41,840 nt of DNA from assembly GCA_963796125.1 (NCBI GenBank), contig CAWCKM010000023.1, positions 1 to 41,840 of the forward strand. The letters are read 5' to 3'. The stretch comes from DASPRG01 sp963796125 (lineage in GTDB: Bacteria > Nitrospirota > Thermodesulfovibrionia > Thermodesulfovibrionales > SM23-35). The notes under the pieces were generated by a model. That model saw only the letters and a program-made list of their open reading frames with translations. It was not told where the DNA came from and ran no database searches. This document shows, piece by piece, positions 24,331 through 32,747 of the stretch; position 1 is the first letter of the stretch; every line of letters starts with the position of its first letter. A program made the translations under genes and the position numbers.

Positions 24331-25073
24331 GTCTTAAGCCTTTCGAGACTCTTAAATGCATCTTCCTTTGTATGCGCTTCGATAGTATAGACAAGGTTTC
24401 TATCTTTTAGCAGGGGAAACAAGGTGTCAAAGTCAAAGGAACCGTCACCGATAGCTCTGTGGTTATCGGCACTCTTGTTGTTGTCATGCAGGTGGAGTTC
24501 AATGATGTAAGGATTGAGTTGTTGTAACCATTCTTCAAGCGGGGTTGCAGAAAAAAGATTAAAATGACCCGTATCGAAACAGACACCAAAATACTGAGAT
24601 CCCATCTTCTCCATGAGAAACCTCAGGTTTATGGGATCGTTCTCAAAAATATTTTCGATGGCGATTCTGATGCCCTGTTCTTCAGCTCTCGGCAAAAGAT
24701 GTTTCCACGTTATAAGGCTTCCTTCGAGCCAGAGGTCAATTTTTGAAGCATATTTCCATTTTTCATAACCTGAATGGAAGACGATTACCTTGGGTTTTAA
24801 CGTTTCTGCTATATTGAAAATCTGGGAAAATCGTTCAATCGTAACAGCCCTGACTTTCGAATCCACTGCACCTGGCGAGAGATCCATAAAGGGTGCATGA
24901 ATGGTAATGGCCGGCTGATAATCAAGCTTCTCCTGAAGCCTTTTGATATCGGCATCATTTATAATGTCAAGTGAATTCGAGGGGAAATATATCTCGAGAT
25001 TGAGGAGATGCTCTTTAAAGAAATTGAGATAATCCCCTATCTTGTAGTAAGGGATGTGAAAGTGAGGATTTAT
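24312..25073 (-). CDS. Sugar phosphate isomerase/epimerase-like TIM barrel, start unclear
   Basis: Xylose isomerase-like/AP-endonuclease-2 family barrel. Metal-site segments include ITIHAPFMDLSPG, KVIVFHSGYEKW, GIRIAIENIFENDP, FGVCFDTGHFNLF, IIELHLHDNNK and VYTIEAHT. The ATG at 24887 would remove the first two beta strands; the frame stays open and family-like upstream (NPHFHIPYYKIGDYLNFFKE, then LLNLEIYFPSNSLDII). It runs back to about 25073, where no ATG, GTG or TTG is available. The start codon is therefore lost, non-standard, or hidden by a sequence error. It abuts the FmdB gene stop at 25075. Substrate unknown. Confidence 0.8.
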   Translation of the reverse strand: MNPHFHIPYYKIGDYLNFFKEHLLNLEIYFPSNSLDIINDADIKRLQEKLDYQPAITIHAPFMDLSPGAVDSKVRAVTIERFSQIFNIAETLKPKVIVFHSGYEKWKYASKIDLWLEGSLITWKHLLPRAEEQGIRIAIENIFENDPINLRFLMEKMGSQYFGVCFDTGHFNLFSATPLEEWLQQLNPYIIELHLHDNNKSADNHRAIGDGSFDFDTLFPLLKDRNLVYTIEAHTKEDAFKSLERLKTYSLSA

Positions 25074-25074
25074 A

Positions 25075-25383
25075 TTATTTTTTGACAGTAGTCTCTGCCT
25101 CAGATTTAGTATCTTTTTCGGTCTTCATTTCAGTCTTTGTTTCAGTCTTAGTATCAGTCTTTGTAACAGATTTATTTTTAATTCCTTCTGCCTTTTTTCT
25201 TTCAGGTGAAGCATAATCCGTAGCATACCAGCCTGTTCCCTTGAGGATAAAAGAGGTCCTGGAGATTAATTTATGCACATGTCCTCCACAATCGTGACAT
25301 CTGCTTAAAGGTTCTTCGCTGAACTTCTGGAATACTTCGAACTGTTTTCCACAGTCAGAGCACTCATATTCATAGATTGGCAT
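25075..25383 (-). CDS. FmdB-family zinc ribbon protein
   Basis: 102 residues with the FmdB zinc ribbon MPIYEYECSDCGKQFEVFQK and CHDCGGHVHKLISRTSFILK (two CxxC pairs), then GTGWYATDY. A C-terminal Lys/Thr/Glu repeat of KTDTKTETKTEMKTEK type follows. FmdB proteins are small putative regulators of uncertain role. The AAGGAGG ribosome binding site is strong. It is upstream of the TIM-barrel gene on the same strand. Confidence 0.88.
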   Translation of the reverse strand: MPIYEYECSDCGKQFEVFQKFSEEPLSRCHDCGGHVHKLISRTSFILKGTGWYATDYASPERKKAEGIKNKSVTKTDTKTETKTEMKTEKDTKSEAETTVKK

Positions 25384-25530
25384 CTCTGTAACCTCCTTAG
25401 AACTTTTTATTATAGCACAAAAAATATGTTTCAGATCTTTTATTCAATGATTTCGAATTCGTGTTACATTATCAATGGATAATAATTAGATTAATAAGGA
25501 TGACAAAAATTACCAGCAAGGAGAATGTTG

Positions 25531-26222
25531 ATGAATTTAAAAGCACTCCAGAAAATTAGCTACGGGTTATATATAATCAGTTCAAAAAAGGGTGAAAAAT
25601 TCAATGGACAGATTGCAAATACGGTATTTCAGATAACCGCACAGCCTCCGACAGTGGCTGTAAGCATATGCAAACAAAATCTTACCTGCGAATTCATTCA
25701 GGAAAGCAAAGTCTTTTCTGTTTCAATTTTGTCGAGGGAAACTCCTCTCACATTCATTGGTCTCTTTGGATTTAAATGTGGAAGGGATTTCAATAAATTT
25801 GAAGACATACAGTATACGATTGGGACAACTGGCGTCCCCATAGTCCTGCAGCATTCGTTAGGTTATCTGGAGTGTCAGGTAGTAAATAGTTTGGATGTTG
25901 GAAGCCATATCATGTTCACAGCGGACATATAGTCAATGCGGACATGATCAGTGATGGTGAACCAATGACATATGCATTCTATCGCGAGATAAAAGGTGGT
26001 AAATCCCCTGAGGCAGCACCAACATATTTCAAAGAAGAAAGCAAAAAGGAGGTAGCAGGCATGCAAAAATACAAATGCACTGTTTGTGGCTATATATATG
26101 ACCCTGAACAAGGCGATCCTGACTCGGGGATCAAACCTGGAACACCTTTCGAGAATCTGCCGGACAACTGGGTATGTCCTGTATGTGGAGCTGACAAATC
26201 ATTATTTGAAAAGGAAGGTTAA
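25531..26222 (+). CDS. hrb: High-molecular-weight rubredoxin (flavin reductase + rubredoxin), one frameshift
   Basis: The N-terminal FMN-binding flavin-reductase domain has MNLKALQKISYGLYIISSKK, QIANTVFQITAQPPTVAVSI and KVFSVSILSRETPLTFIGLF. A C-terminal rubredoxin follows (YKCTVCGYIYDPEQGDPDSG, then NWVCPVCGADKSLFEKEG) with the two CxxC iron ligands. The frame breaks at about 25930 (TADI / ADMISDGEPMTYAFYREI) and is continuous when repaired, about 230 residues. In clostridia and Moorella such proteins feed electrons to flavodiiron proteins in O2 or NO detoxification. ATG 25531 has AAGGAG 7 bases upstream. Confidence 0.9.
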
Positions 26223-26280
26223 ACTATCTCAACGATTTCTTTATCTGCACCAGAAAAAAGCAAGGGGAGGAGATGAAGGT

Positions 26281-26622
26281 TTGATAAAGATTAAAAGGAT
26301 ATACGACCCGGTTTCGGAGGACGATGGCAAAAGAATCCTTGTTGACAGGTTATGGCCAAGGGGATTAAAAAAAGATGAGGCAAAAATTGATGAATGGTTG
26401 AAGGAAATCGCACCAAGCGATGGACTGCGGAAATGGTTTTCCCACGACCCCTCTAAATGGCAGGAATTTAAAAACAGGTATAAAAAAGAACTGAAGAACA
26501 AATCGGAAACTACCGAAAAACTCAGGGCAGAAGCAAAGAAGGGGCAAGTGACCCTTTTATTCTCAGCAAAGGATGTTGAGCATAACAATGCTGTTGTACT
26601 GAAAGAAGTAATAGGGCAATAG
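26281..26622 (+). CDS. DUF488 family protein
   Basis: 113 residues with the DUF488 hallmarks KIKRIYDPVSEDDGKRILVD then RLWPRGLKKDEAKIDEWLKE, IAPSDGLRKWFSHDPSKW, and VTLLFSAKDVEHNNAVVL. Members are small cytosolic proteins of unknown activity. TTG 26281 is proposed as start, since GGGGAGGAG sits 8 bases upstream and no ATG lies in frame near it. It follows the rubredoxin gene by 58 bases and is likely co-transcribed. Confidence 0.85.
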   Translation: MIKIKRIYDPVSEDDGKRILVDRLWPRGLKKDEAKIDEWLKEIAPSDGLRKWFSHDPSKWQEFKNRYKKELKNKSETTEKLRAEAKKGQVTLLFSAKDVEHNNAVVLKEVIGQ

Positions 26623-26649
26623 AATCTTTTTGCATTAATGATATGAACT

Positions 26650-27403
26650 TTGAAGCACTTTCTTATTGGCTGCATTACAGGTTTTTTATCCGCCTTTTTC
26701 GGTATCGGGGGCAGTAGTGTTGATACACCTGTGCTCAGGACATTCCTTAATCTTCCACCCCTTATAGCTCTTGGCACACCTTTGCCTTTGACTGTCCTGA
26801 CAGCCACCATTGCTTCCATTGCATATAAAAGAGAACACCTGGTCAATTTCAGGGTTGCGGTCTACAGCATTATTGCAGGAGTTCCTGGAATGGTCTTGGG
26901 TTCTTACCTCACTGCTTATCTTTCAGGGAAGTTTCTCATGCTTTTAACGGCTGTCGTACTCTGTCTTGTAGGGATTGATTTTATAATCAAAACTTTTAAA
27001 GAAAAGACTCATACTATGAAAAAACCATTTTCCCAACCACCCGTGTATTATATAGTTTCTCTTGCCATTGCTATCGGTATTCTTTCAGGAGTGCTCGCCA
27101 ACGGAGGTGGTATATTCTTTGTGCCGGCTTACGTCATATTGTTCCGTATGAAAATAAAAGAGGCAATTGCTACTTCACTGCTAACAGTGATTGTAATGGC
27201 CCTTCCGGGAAGCATCATACATCACCATCTTGGGCATATCGATTGGACAATAAGCGCTTCCATGGGCATTGGTGTGATCCCTATGGCATATCTTGGAGCC
27301 AAGCTCGATATCAGAACCAAATCAAAAACTGTCATGATACTCTTATGGCATAGTCATGGTAATCTTTTCTGTCTACTTCTTTTTACAGCAGATCAGTACA
27401 TGA
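26650..27403 (+). CDS. TauE/SafE family sulfite/anion exporter, one frameshift
   Basis: Polytopic permease of the TauE/SafE (PF01925) family: GCITGFLSAFFGIGGSSVDT, PLIALGTPLPLTVLTATIAS, GVPGMVLGSYLTAYL and, in the second repeat, IGILSGVLANGGGIFFVPAY with EAIATSLLTVIVMALPGSII. An extra base at about 27343 breaks the frame. In the other frame the last helix reads YGIVMVIFSVYFFLQQIST and stops at 27401-27403. Without the repair the frame runs to 27501 with a non-hydrophobic tail. TTG 26650 is the first possible start after an in-frame stop. Confidence 0.82.
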
Positions 27404-27448
27404 AGCGATTGACCCTGCCTCATTCTCATCTTTCCTATAGGACAAATT

Positions 27449-27476
27449 CCTACAAAAATATCAGACGGACACTGAT
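27449..27476 (+). promoter_or_regulatory. Composite motif copy C upstream of the ATPase operon
   Basis: CCTACA (27449-27454), 5 bases, ATCAG (27460-27464), 7 bases, CTGAT (27472-27476), the same spacing as copies A and B; the ATCAG/CTGAT arms extend to a perfect TATCAG/CTGATA dyad. A related CCTATA lies 15 bases upstream instead of a second CCTACA at 23. A TAAAAA-like -10 starts 22 bases after CTGAT, about 50 bases before atpD. Confidence 0.6.
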
Positions 27477-27549
27477 ATGCTTATTTTTCATGGTGTGTTA
27501 AAAATTATAAGGATATTTTATTATTGGATCAAAAGTTAATTATACCGAT

Positions 27550-28914
27550 ATGAAAGGCACGATAACAGCAATTCATGGCGATGTGATTGAGATTGAGTTT
27601 AGCGACGGACTCCCTGGTATCAATGATGGCCTCATCGTTGAAAAACCGGATAATAAACATATTATCCTTGAAGTACATGATCATGCGAGTCATACAACAG
27701 TAAAGGCCCTCGCCCTTGGATTCACGCAGGGACTCAGGCGTGGCATGGCTGTCAAATCCCTGAGCGGGCCTCTACACATACCGATATGCGAATCGTGCCT
27801 CGGAAGGGTATTTAATCTGTTCGGGGAACCGATAGATGACAAACCTCCCTTAGAAAATTACAGTCTCAAGCCTATTCATAAACCACCGCCAAAACTTAAC
27901 GAGCAGGTTCCCGCATCAGGGATCCTCGAAACGGGCATAAAGATCATCGATCTCTTATCACCTTTCCCGAGAGGAGGCAAAGTCGGCCTTTTTGGCGGCG
28001 CTGGTGTCGGAAAGACAGTCCTGCTCATGGAATTCATTTACACAATTGCAAGAATTTATTCAGGGATATCGGTGTTCTGCGGGGTAGGCGAGAGGATGAG
28101 GGAAGGTCATGAACTCTGGAGAGAGATGCAAAAACGTGGCATCATAGAAAATTCTGTGCTGATGTTCGGCCAGATGTCTGAATCTCCCGGTATCCGGTTC
28201 AGGGTCCCGCTCTCAGCCATCACTCTGGCCGAATTCTTCAGGGATGAAATGGAGAAAGATGTATTATTTTTAGTGGATAACATATATCGATTCGTTCAGG
28301 CAGGAAACGAGGTTTCTGTTTTACTGGGAAGGCTCTCTTCCAGGGTTGGTTACCAACCAACTCTCCTTTCTGAGCTCGCCGAGGTGGAAGAGAGACTCGT
28401 ATCAACAAAGAGAGGATCTGTAACCTCTGTGCAGGCTATATATGTTCCGGCCGATGACATAACCGACCCTGCAGTTGCCAATGTTTTTCCCCATCTTGAC
28501 ACAACCGTTGTCCTCTCAAGAGAAATAGCTGCAAAAGGCCTGTACCCGGCCATTGACCCTTTGCTTTCAACCTCAAAGTTTCTGAGTCCCGAAGATGTCG
28601 GAGAAAAACATTATGAAATCTCTCAGGCCGTCAGAGAGCACCTTTCACGATATAAGGAGTTGCTTGATATTATCGCTATGCTGGGGATTGAGGAGCTTTC
28701 CCCTTCTGACAGGCTAATTGTGAAAAGGGCAAGGCGCATCGAACGGTTCCTCACACAACCCTTTTTCCTGACCGAGGAATTTACTGGCAGAAAAGGAAAA
28801 CATGTGTCCCTCAATAGAACCATTGATGGCTGTGAAATGATACTTTCTGGAAAGATGGACGTGATCCCTGAAGAGGCCTTTTTCATGATAGGAGATCTTG
28901 AGGAAATAAAATGA
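27550..28914 (+). CDS. atpD: Alternate (N-type) F1Fo ATPase subunit beta
   Basis: 454-residue catalytic F1 subunit. Walker A GGAGVGKTVLLMEFIY, VGERMREGHELWREM (compare VGERTREG in standard beta), Walker B DVLFLVDNIYRFVQAG, and ALSELAEVEERLVSTKRGSV-like catalytic region (LLSELAEVEERLVSTKRGSV). The usual DELSEED lever reads EELSPSD here. First gene of an eight-gene operon in the order beta, epsilon, AtpI-like, a, c, b/delta, alpha, gamma. This beta-first order without a separate delta gene is that of the 'alternate' or N-ATPases. Motif copy C lies 74 bases upstream. Confidence 0.95.
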   Translation: MKGTITAIHGDVIEIEFSDGLPGINDGLIVEKPDNKHIILEVHDHASHTTVKALALGFTQGLRRGMAVKSLSGPLHIPICESCLGRVFNLFGEPIDDKPPLENYSLKPIHKPPPKLNEQVPASGILETGIKIIDLLSPFPRGGKVGLFGGAGVGKTVLLMEFIYTIARIYSGISVFCGVGERMREGHELWREMQKRGIIENSVLMFGQMSESPGIRFRVPLSAITLAEFFRDEMEKDVLFLVDNIYRFVQAGNEVSVLLGRLSSRVGYQPTLLSELAEVEERLVSTKRGSVTSVQAIYVPADDITDPAVANVFPHLDTTVVLSREIAAKGLYPAIDPLLSTSKFLSPEDVGEKHYEISQAVREHLSRYKELLDIIAMLGIEELSPSDRLIVKRARRIERFLTQPFFLTEEFTGRKGKHVSLNRTIDGCEMILSGKMDVIPEEAFFMIGDLEEIK

Positions 28915-29309
28915 ATGGGGTCTTCAGATTGAGTGTCGTAACACCAACCAGTATGTTCGAGAGAGAAATCAAACATATCCGGCTTAAAGATGAAACGGGA
29001 TTCTTCGGTGTCATGAAGAACCATATTGATTTCTTAACAGTCCTGGTTCCTTCCCTCTGTTATTACAGAGACGCGAACGACAGGGAAATGTTTCTTGCCG
29101 TTGACGGAGGCATCCTGGACGTAAGAGGAGGAACCGCGTCTCTTACATCCAGAGAGGTTCATGAAAGCGAAGACGCGGAAAACCTTGCCGAAATAATTGA
29201 AAAAACCATTCTTGAGAGGACCGGATCAGAGCAGGCTTTCCGCGAAATGCTCGAAGGTATTGAAAAGTCGTTCATGAAAAAAACAATAGAATTTGTGAGA
29301 CAATTCTGA
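28911..29309 (+). CDS. atpC: Alternate F1Fo ATPase subunit epsilon
   Basis: 132 residues with the epsilon beta-sandwich (LSVVTPTSMFEREIKHIRLK, GFFGVMKNHIDFLTVLVPSL, MFLAVDGGILDVRGGTASLT) and a short C-terminal helical part. The start ATG overlaps the atpD stop (ATGA). In standard enzymes epsilon brakes ATP hydrolysis and couples F1 to the c-ring; the same role is expected. Confidence 0.9.
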   Translation: MNGVFRLSVVTPTSMFEREIKHIRLKDETGFFGVMKNHIDFLTVLVPSLCYYRDANDREMFLAVDGGILDVRGGTASLTSREVHESEDAENLAEIIEKTILERTGSEQAFREMLEGIEKSFMKKTIEFVRQF

Positions 29310-29581
29310 TGGAAACGGAAAAGTTCTCCCGGGAAATCGACAAATCGGCAAAGCAAATGATGAAGGCCCGCAAAGAGAAAACCTTCTGGCATTATGCATC
29401 ACTAATTGGTGTTGGAGGGTGGCTCTTTGCGATTCCCATAGTTGCAGGCGCCTATCTCGGGAGGTATCTGGATCAGAGATTCAAAGGAGACATCTCGTGG
29501 ACTATAACATTCATTGTAATCGGTTTAGCCGCCGGCATTTATAATTTCTGGTTTTTTTACATGAGGAAAACGAGAAGATGA
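29309..29581 (+). CDS. atpQ: AtpI/AtpQ-like membrane protein of the ATPase operon
   Basis: 90 residues with two transmembrane helices (GVGGWLFAIPIVAGAYLGRY and TITFIVIGLAAGIYNFWFFY). It fits the AtpZ/AtpI-type 'gene 1' family, which helps c-ring assembly or Mg2+/Ca2+ handling. In N-ATPase operons this position holds atpQ followed by atpR; here the a-subunit follows directly, so a separate AtpR is missing. The start overlaps the epsilon stop (TGATG). The symbol is by position and family. Confidence 0.78.
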   Translation: METEKFSREIDKSAKQMMKARKEKTFWHYASLIGVGGWLFAIPIVAGAYLGRYLDQRFKGDISWTITFIVIGLAAGIYNFWFFYMRKTRR

Positions 29582-30255
29582 GAAATGTTGAGTTTTTCCC
29601 TCAGGTGGTTTTTTCAGTAGGACCCGTTCATATTACCAACACGGTTACAACCACATGGCTTGTCATGGCCGCTATAACAGTAATCTCGTATTTTCTAACG
29701 AGGAACCTTTCTCTGAAGCCGTCGACTTCTCAGGAAGTGGTAGAGGCAGTTTTTGAGACCATCGAAAAAACCGTACGGGATTCCCTCCCTGTCAACCCCT
29801 GGATGGTTATACCTGTTTTAGGTACATTATGGATTTTTATAGGAGTGGCAAACCTTACAGGCTTATTGCCTGGCCTGAAGACTCCTACGGCAGACATTAA
29901 TACCACTTTCGCCTTTGCCGTAATATCCTATTCGATGGCCCATGTCTTCGGCATATCAACTCAGGGCTTGAAAGGCTATCTCTCTCATTACAAGGAGCCG
30001 GCATTGATATTACTGCCTTTCCGCATCATTGCAGAGTTTACAAGAACTATTGCGCTGGCGGTAAGGCTCTTCGGGAATATGATAAGCGGAGAAATGATAG
30101 GGTTGATACTGTTAGGAATAGTAGGTTTCCTCATACCCATACCATTTGATCTGCTGCACATCATTATCGGGCTTATACAGGCATATATTTTCGGGGTTTT
30201 AACCCTTGTTTTTATAGCAGAAGGAATTAAAATGAAACCTGAAAAAGGAGGCTGA
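29578..30255 (+). CDS. atpB: Alternate F1Fo ATPase subunit a
   Basis: 225-residue stator channel subunit. The essential Arg lies in TIALAVRLFGNMISGEMIGL. Other family marks are WIFIGVANLTGLLPGLKTPT, ADINTTFAFAVISYSMAHVF and the final helix LIQAYIFGVLTLVFIAEGIK. It forms the half-channels facing the c-ring. The start overlaps the preceding stop (ATGA). Confidence 0.93.
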   Translation: MRNVEFFPQVVFSVGPVHITNTVTTTWLVMAAITVISYFLTRNLSLKPSTSQEVVEAVFETIEKTVRDSLPVNPWMVIPVLGTLWIFIGVANLTGLLPGLKTPTADINTTFAFAVISYSMAHVFGISTQGLKGYLSHYKEPALILLPFRIIAEFTRTIALAVRLFGNMISGEMIGLILLGIVGFLIPIPFDLLHIIIGLIQAYIFGVLTLVFIAEGIKMKPEKGG

Positions 30256-30256
30256 A

Positions 30257-30523
30257 ATGGATTCTCTAACAATAATTGTAGCAGTGTCAATAATAGCCGC
30301 AGCGTTCGGAATGGCAGTCGGAGGATATGGTCCTGCAAGGGCTTTGGGAGAGGCCCTCACCAAGGCCCTGGATTCTATAGCACGACAGCCGGAGGCATCT
30401 TCTCAGATTATGAGAACTCTCTTTGTAGGAATGGCCTTGATAGAATCCATCGCCATATATGCCTTTGTCATTGCCCTGATCATCCTTTTTGCAAATCCCC
30501 TTATAGGATATATAGTGAAATGA
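30257..30523 (+). CDS. atpE: Alternate F1Fo ATPase subunit c
   Basis: 88-residue hairpin of two helices. The ion-carrying Glu is E63 in FVGMALIESIAIYAFVIALI, and the polar loop is DSIARQPEASSQ. Compared with Na+-type c subunits, the Ser after the Glu is kept (E63-S64), but the next residue is Ile (Thr in Na+ types). The position 33 residues before E63 is Leu30 rather than Gln/Glu, although an extra Glu (E32) sits two residues on. Ion choice is therefore uncertain. AAAGGAGG precedes the ATG. Confidence 0.93.
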   Translation: MDSLTIIVAVSIIAAAFGMAVGGYGPARALGEALTKALDSIARQPEASSQIMRTLFVGMALIESIAIYAFVIALIILFANPLIGYIVK

Positions 30524-31254
30524 AATTCAATATCTGGACCTTTCTCTTTCAGGTCATAAACTTCGTCGTTCTCCTCTTCATCCTCAAAAAGCTCCTTTAC
30601 AAGCCTGTGAAGGAAATTATGGAGAAGCGAAGAGGCCTTATAGAAAAAACTATCGGAGATGCTGAGAGGACTAAAAAGGAAGCCCTTGAACTCAAAGAAC
30701 AACAACAGCAGGAAGTAAACAGGCTTAAGGCGCTCCAGCCTCAAATGATTGAAAACGTGAAAAAGGAAGCGGCTGAAGAAAAGAAGAAACTGCTCATCGA
30801 GGCAAAAGAAGAAGCCGCAAAGATGATCGAAAAGGAAAAGTCTCTCTTTGAGATCGAAAGGAAAAAGTCCGAAAATGCTTTGAGAGACAATACCATTGAA
30901 GCTGTTTCGGTTTTTGCCTCCAATCTCCTCAAGGATATTTCCGATGAGGATCTCAATAAGAGCGTTTACAGAAAAGTTCTGCGTGAGCTCGAGAGGATTT
31001 CACCAAACATGAAAGCAATAGAGGATGGATCCCCATCAATAGACCTCGTTTCAGCATATCCCCTGGAAGAGGAGGAATTGATGCAATTAGAAAAAATATT
31101 GGAACAGCACCTTTCAAAAAAATTGACAATCAATACCAACGTTGACAGGTCTCTCATTGCAGGGTTAAAGATCAAGTTGAATGACAGGGTTTATGATTTT
31201 TCACTTAAGGGTCAGATTGATTCCCTTACCTCGAGGCTAAGGGAGAAGACGTAA
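30520..31254 (+). CDS. atpF: Alternate F1Fo ATPase b subunit with fused delta-like domain
   Basis: 244 residues: an N-terminal membrane helix (FLFQVINFVVLLFILKKLLY), a long Lys/Glu coiled coil (to about residue 115), and from about residue 170 a segment typical of the delta/OSCP C-terminus (VSAYPLEEEELMQLEKILEQ, then VDRSLIAGLKIKLNDRVYDF with SLKGQIDSLTSRL). This supplies the stator head connection that the missing atpH gene would provide. Typical for the alternate ATPase b subunit (about 245 residues). ATG overlaps the c stop. Confidence 0.92.
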   Translation: MKFNIWTFLFQVINFVVLLFILKKLLYKPVKEIMEKRRGLIEKTIGDAERTKKEALELKEQQQQEVNRLKALQPQMIENVKKEAAEEKKKLLIEAKEEAAKMIEKEKSLFEIERKKSENALRDNTIEAVSVFASNLLKDISDEDLNKSVYRKVLRELERISPNMKAIEDGSPSIDLVSAYPLEEEELMQLEKILEQHLSKKLTINTNVDRSLIAGLKIKLNDRVYDFSLKGQIDSLTSRLREKT

Positions 31255-32747
31255 ATGGAGAAAGGCCTTTTCGAAAAAATAAGAGGGGAAGTAGAAAAGA
31301 GCAGGTTTTCAGCTATTGTCTCTGAAGAAGGAAAGGTGCTGTCTGTTGGAGACGGGATAGTGCACATTTCCGGCCTGAGCGATGCAAAACTCTATGAGCT
31401 TATAGAGTTTGAAAATGGTGATGAAGGAATAGTCTTTGACCTTGACGCTAATAGCATTGGGGTAGTTCTGCTTACGGAAAAAAATGGAACGAGGGCGGGT
31501 GAAAAGGCATACAAGACAGAGCGAATTGCCACTGTAAATGTAGGAGACAGCCTCTTAGGCAGAGTGGTCGACGCACTGGGAATGCCAATTGACGAAGGAT
31601 CTCAGCCGGAAAGCACTGTATCTTACCCGATGGAGAGAGAAGCCCCTTCACTTCTACAGAGGGATTTTATAACCGAACCCCTTTATACGGGTCTTAAAGT
31701 TATTGACGCTATGTTTCCCATCGGCAGAGGACAGAGAGAATTAATAATAGGCGACCCTTCGACCGGAAAAACTTCCATTGTACTTGATACTATAATCAAC
31801 CAGAAGAACTCTGACGTCATATCTATTTATGTTGCCATCGGACAGAAGAAATCACGCATCCTGAAGATCATTGAAAAAATAAAGTTATACGGTGATCTTT
31901 CGAGAACTATAGTTGTCGTTGCCGATGCTTCGGACTCCTTTGGACTTCAGTACATCGCCCCTTACAGCGCAACAGCTATTGCAGAGTATTTTCTCGATAA
32001 AGGGGAGGACGTTCTTATCGTGTATGATGATTTAACGAAACACGCAGAGGCTTATCGATCATTGAGCCTTCTCCTGAAACGACCTCCCGGAAGAGAGGCA
32101 TATCCCGGGGACATTTTCTTTATTCACTCGAGACTCCTCGAGAGATCAGCAAACATAGGAAGGGAATATGGAGGAGGATCTATAACAGCTCTTCCGATAG
32201 TCGAAACACAGCAAGGAAGAATATCATCTTACATCCCCACAAACCTCATCTCGATCACGGACGGACAGATTTACCTGGAAACTTCCCTGTTCAATAAAGG
32301 TCTCCGGCCGGCCGTTGACATAGGCAGATCAGTCTCGAGAATCGGGGAAAAGCCCAGGTCGAGATCATGAAGGTTGTCGCAGAGAGACTTAAGTTGGACT
32401 ATTCAAGATTCATAGAGGTGGAAGTATTTACCAAATTTGGAGCCCATCTGGAGGAGGACACTGCAAAACTTATAAAACGCGGAGAGCGCCTGAGGGAGAT
32501 ACTGAAGCAACCCCGTTTCCATCCATTCTCTCTTGAAGAGGAGGTAGTGAGCTTTCTTATTCCCGAATCAGGAATTCTCGATGCGATTGATATCTCATCA
32601 GCAGAAAAGGTTTACAAAGAGATATTGGATCAGACTTGCCGGACATTCCCTGATCTCATGAACAATATCAGGCAGGAAGGCAGACTCGGGAAAGAGGACC
32701 TGGACAAACTGAGGGACTTTATCACTAATTTTGAGGTGAAGACTTGA
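31255..32747 (+). CDS. atpA: Alternate F1Fo ATPase subunit alpha, one frameshift
   Basis: Non-catalytic nucleotide-binding F1 subunit. Walker A GDPSTGKTSIVLDTIINQ, IYVAIGQKKSRILKI, the VDALGMPIDEGSQPE block and YAPYSA-like IAPYSATAIAEYFLDKGEDV are visible. At about 32346 a G is missing from a GGGG run (RIGEKPRSRS versus expected RIGGKAQVEI). The rest (MKVVAERLKLDYSRFIEVEV to FITNFEVKT) continues in the next frame. The repaired protein is about 497 residues, normal for the family. The C-terminus overlaps the gamma start. Confidence 0.93.
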
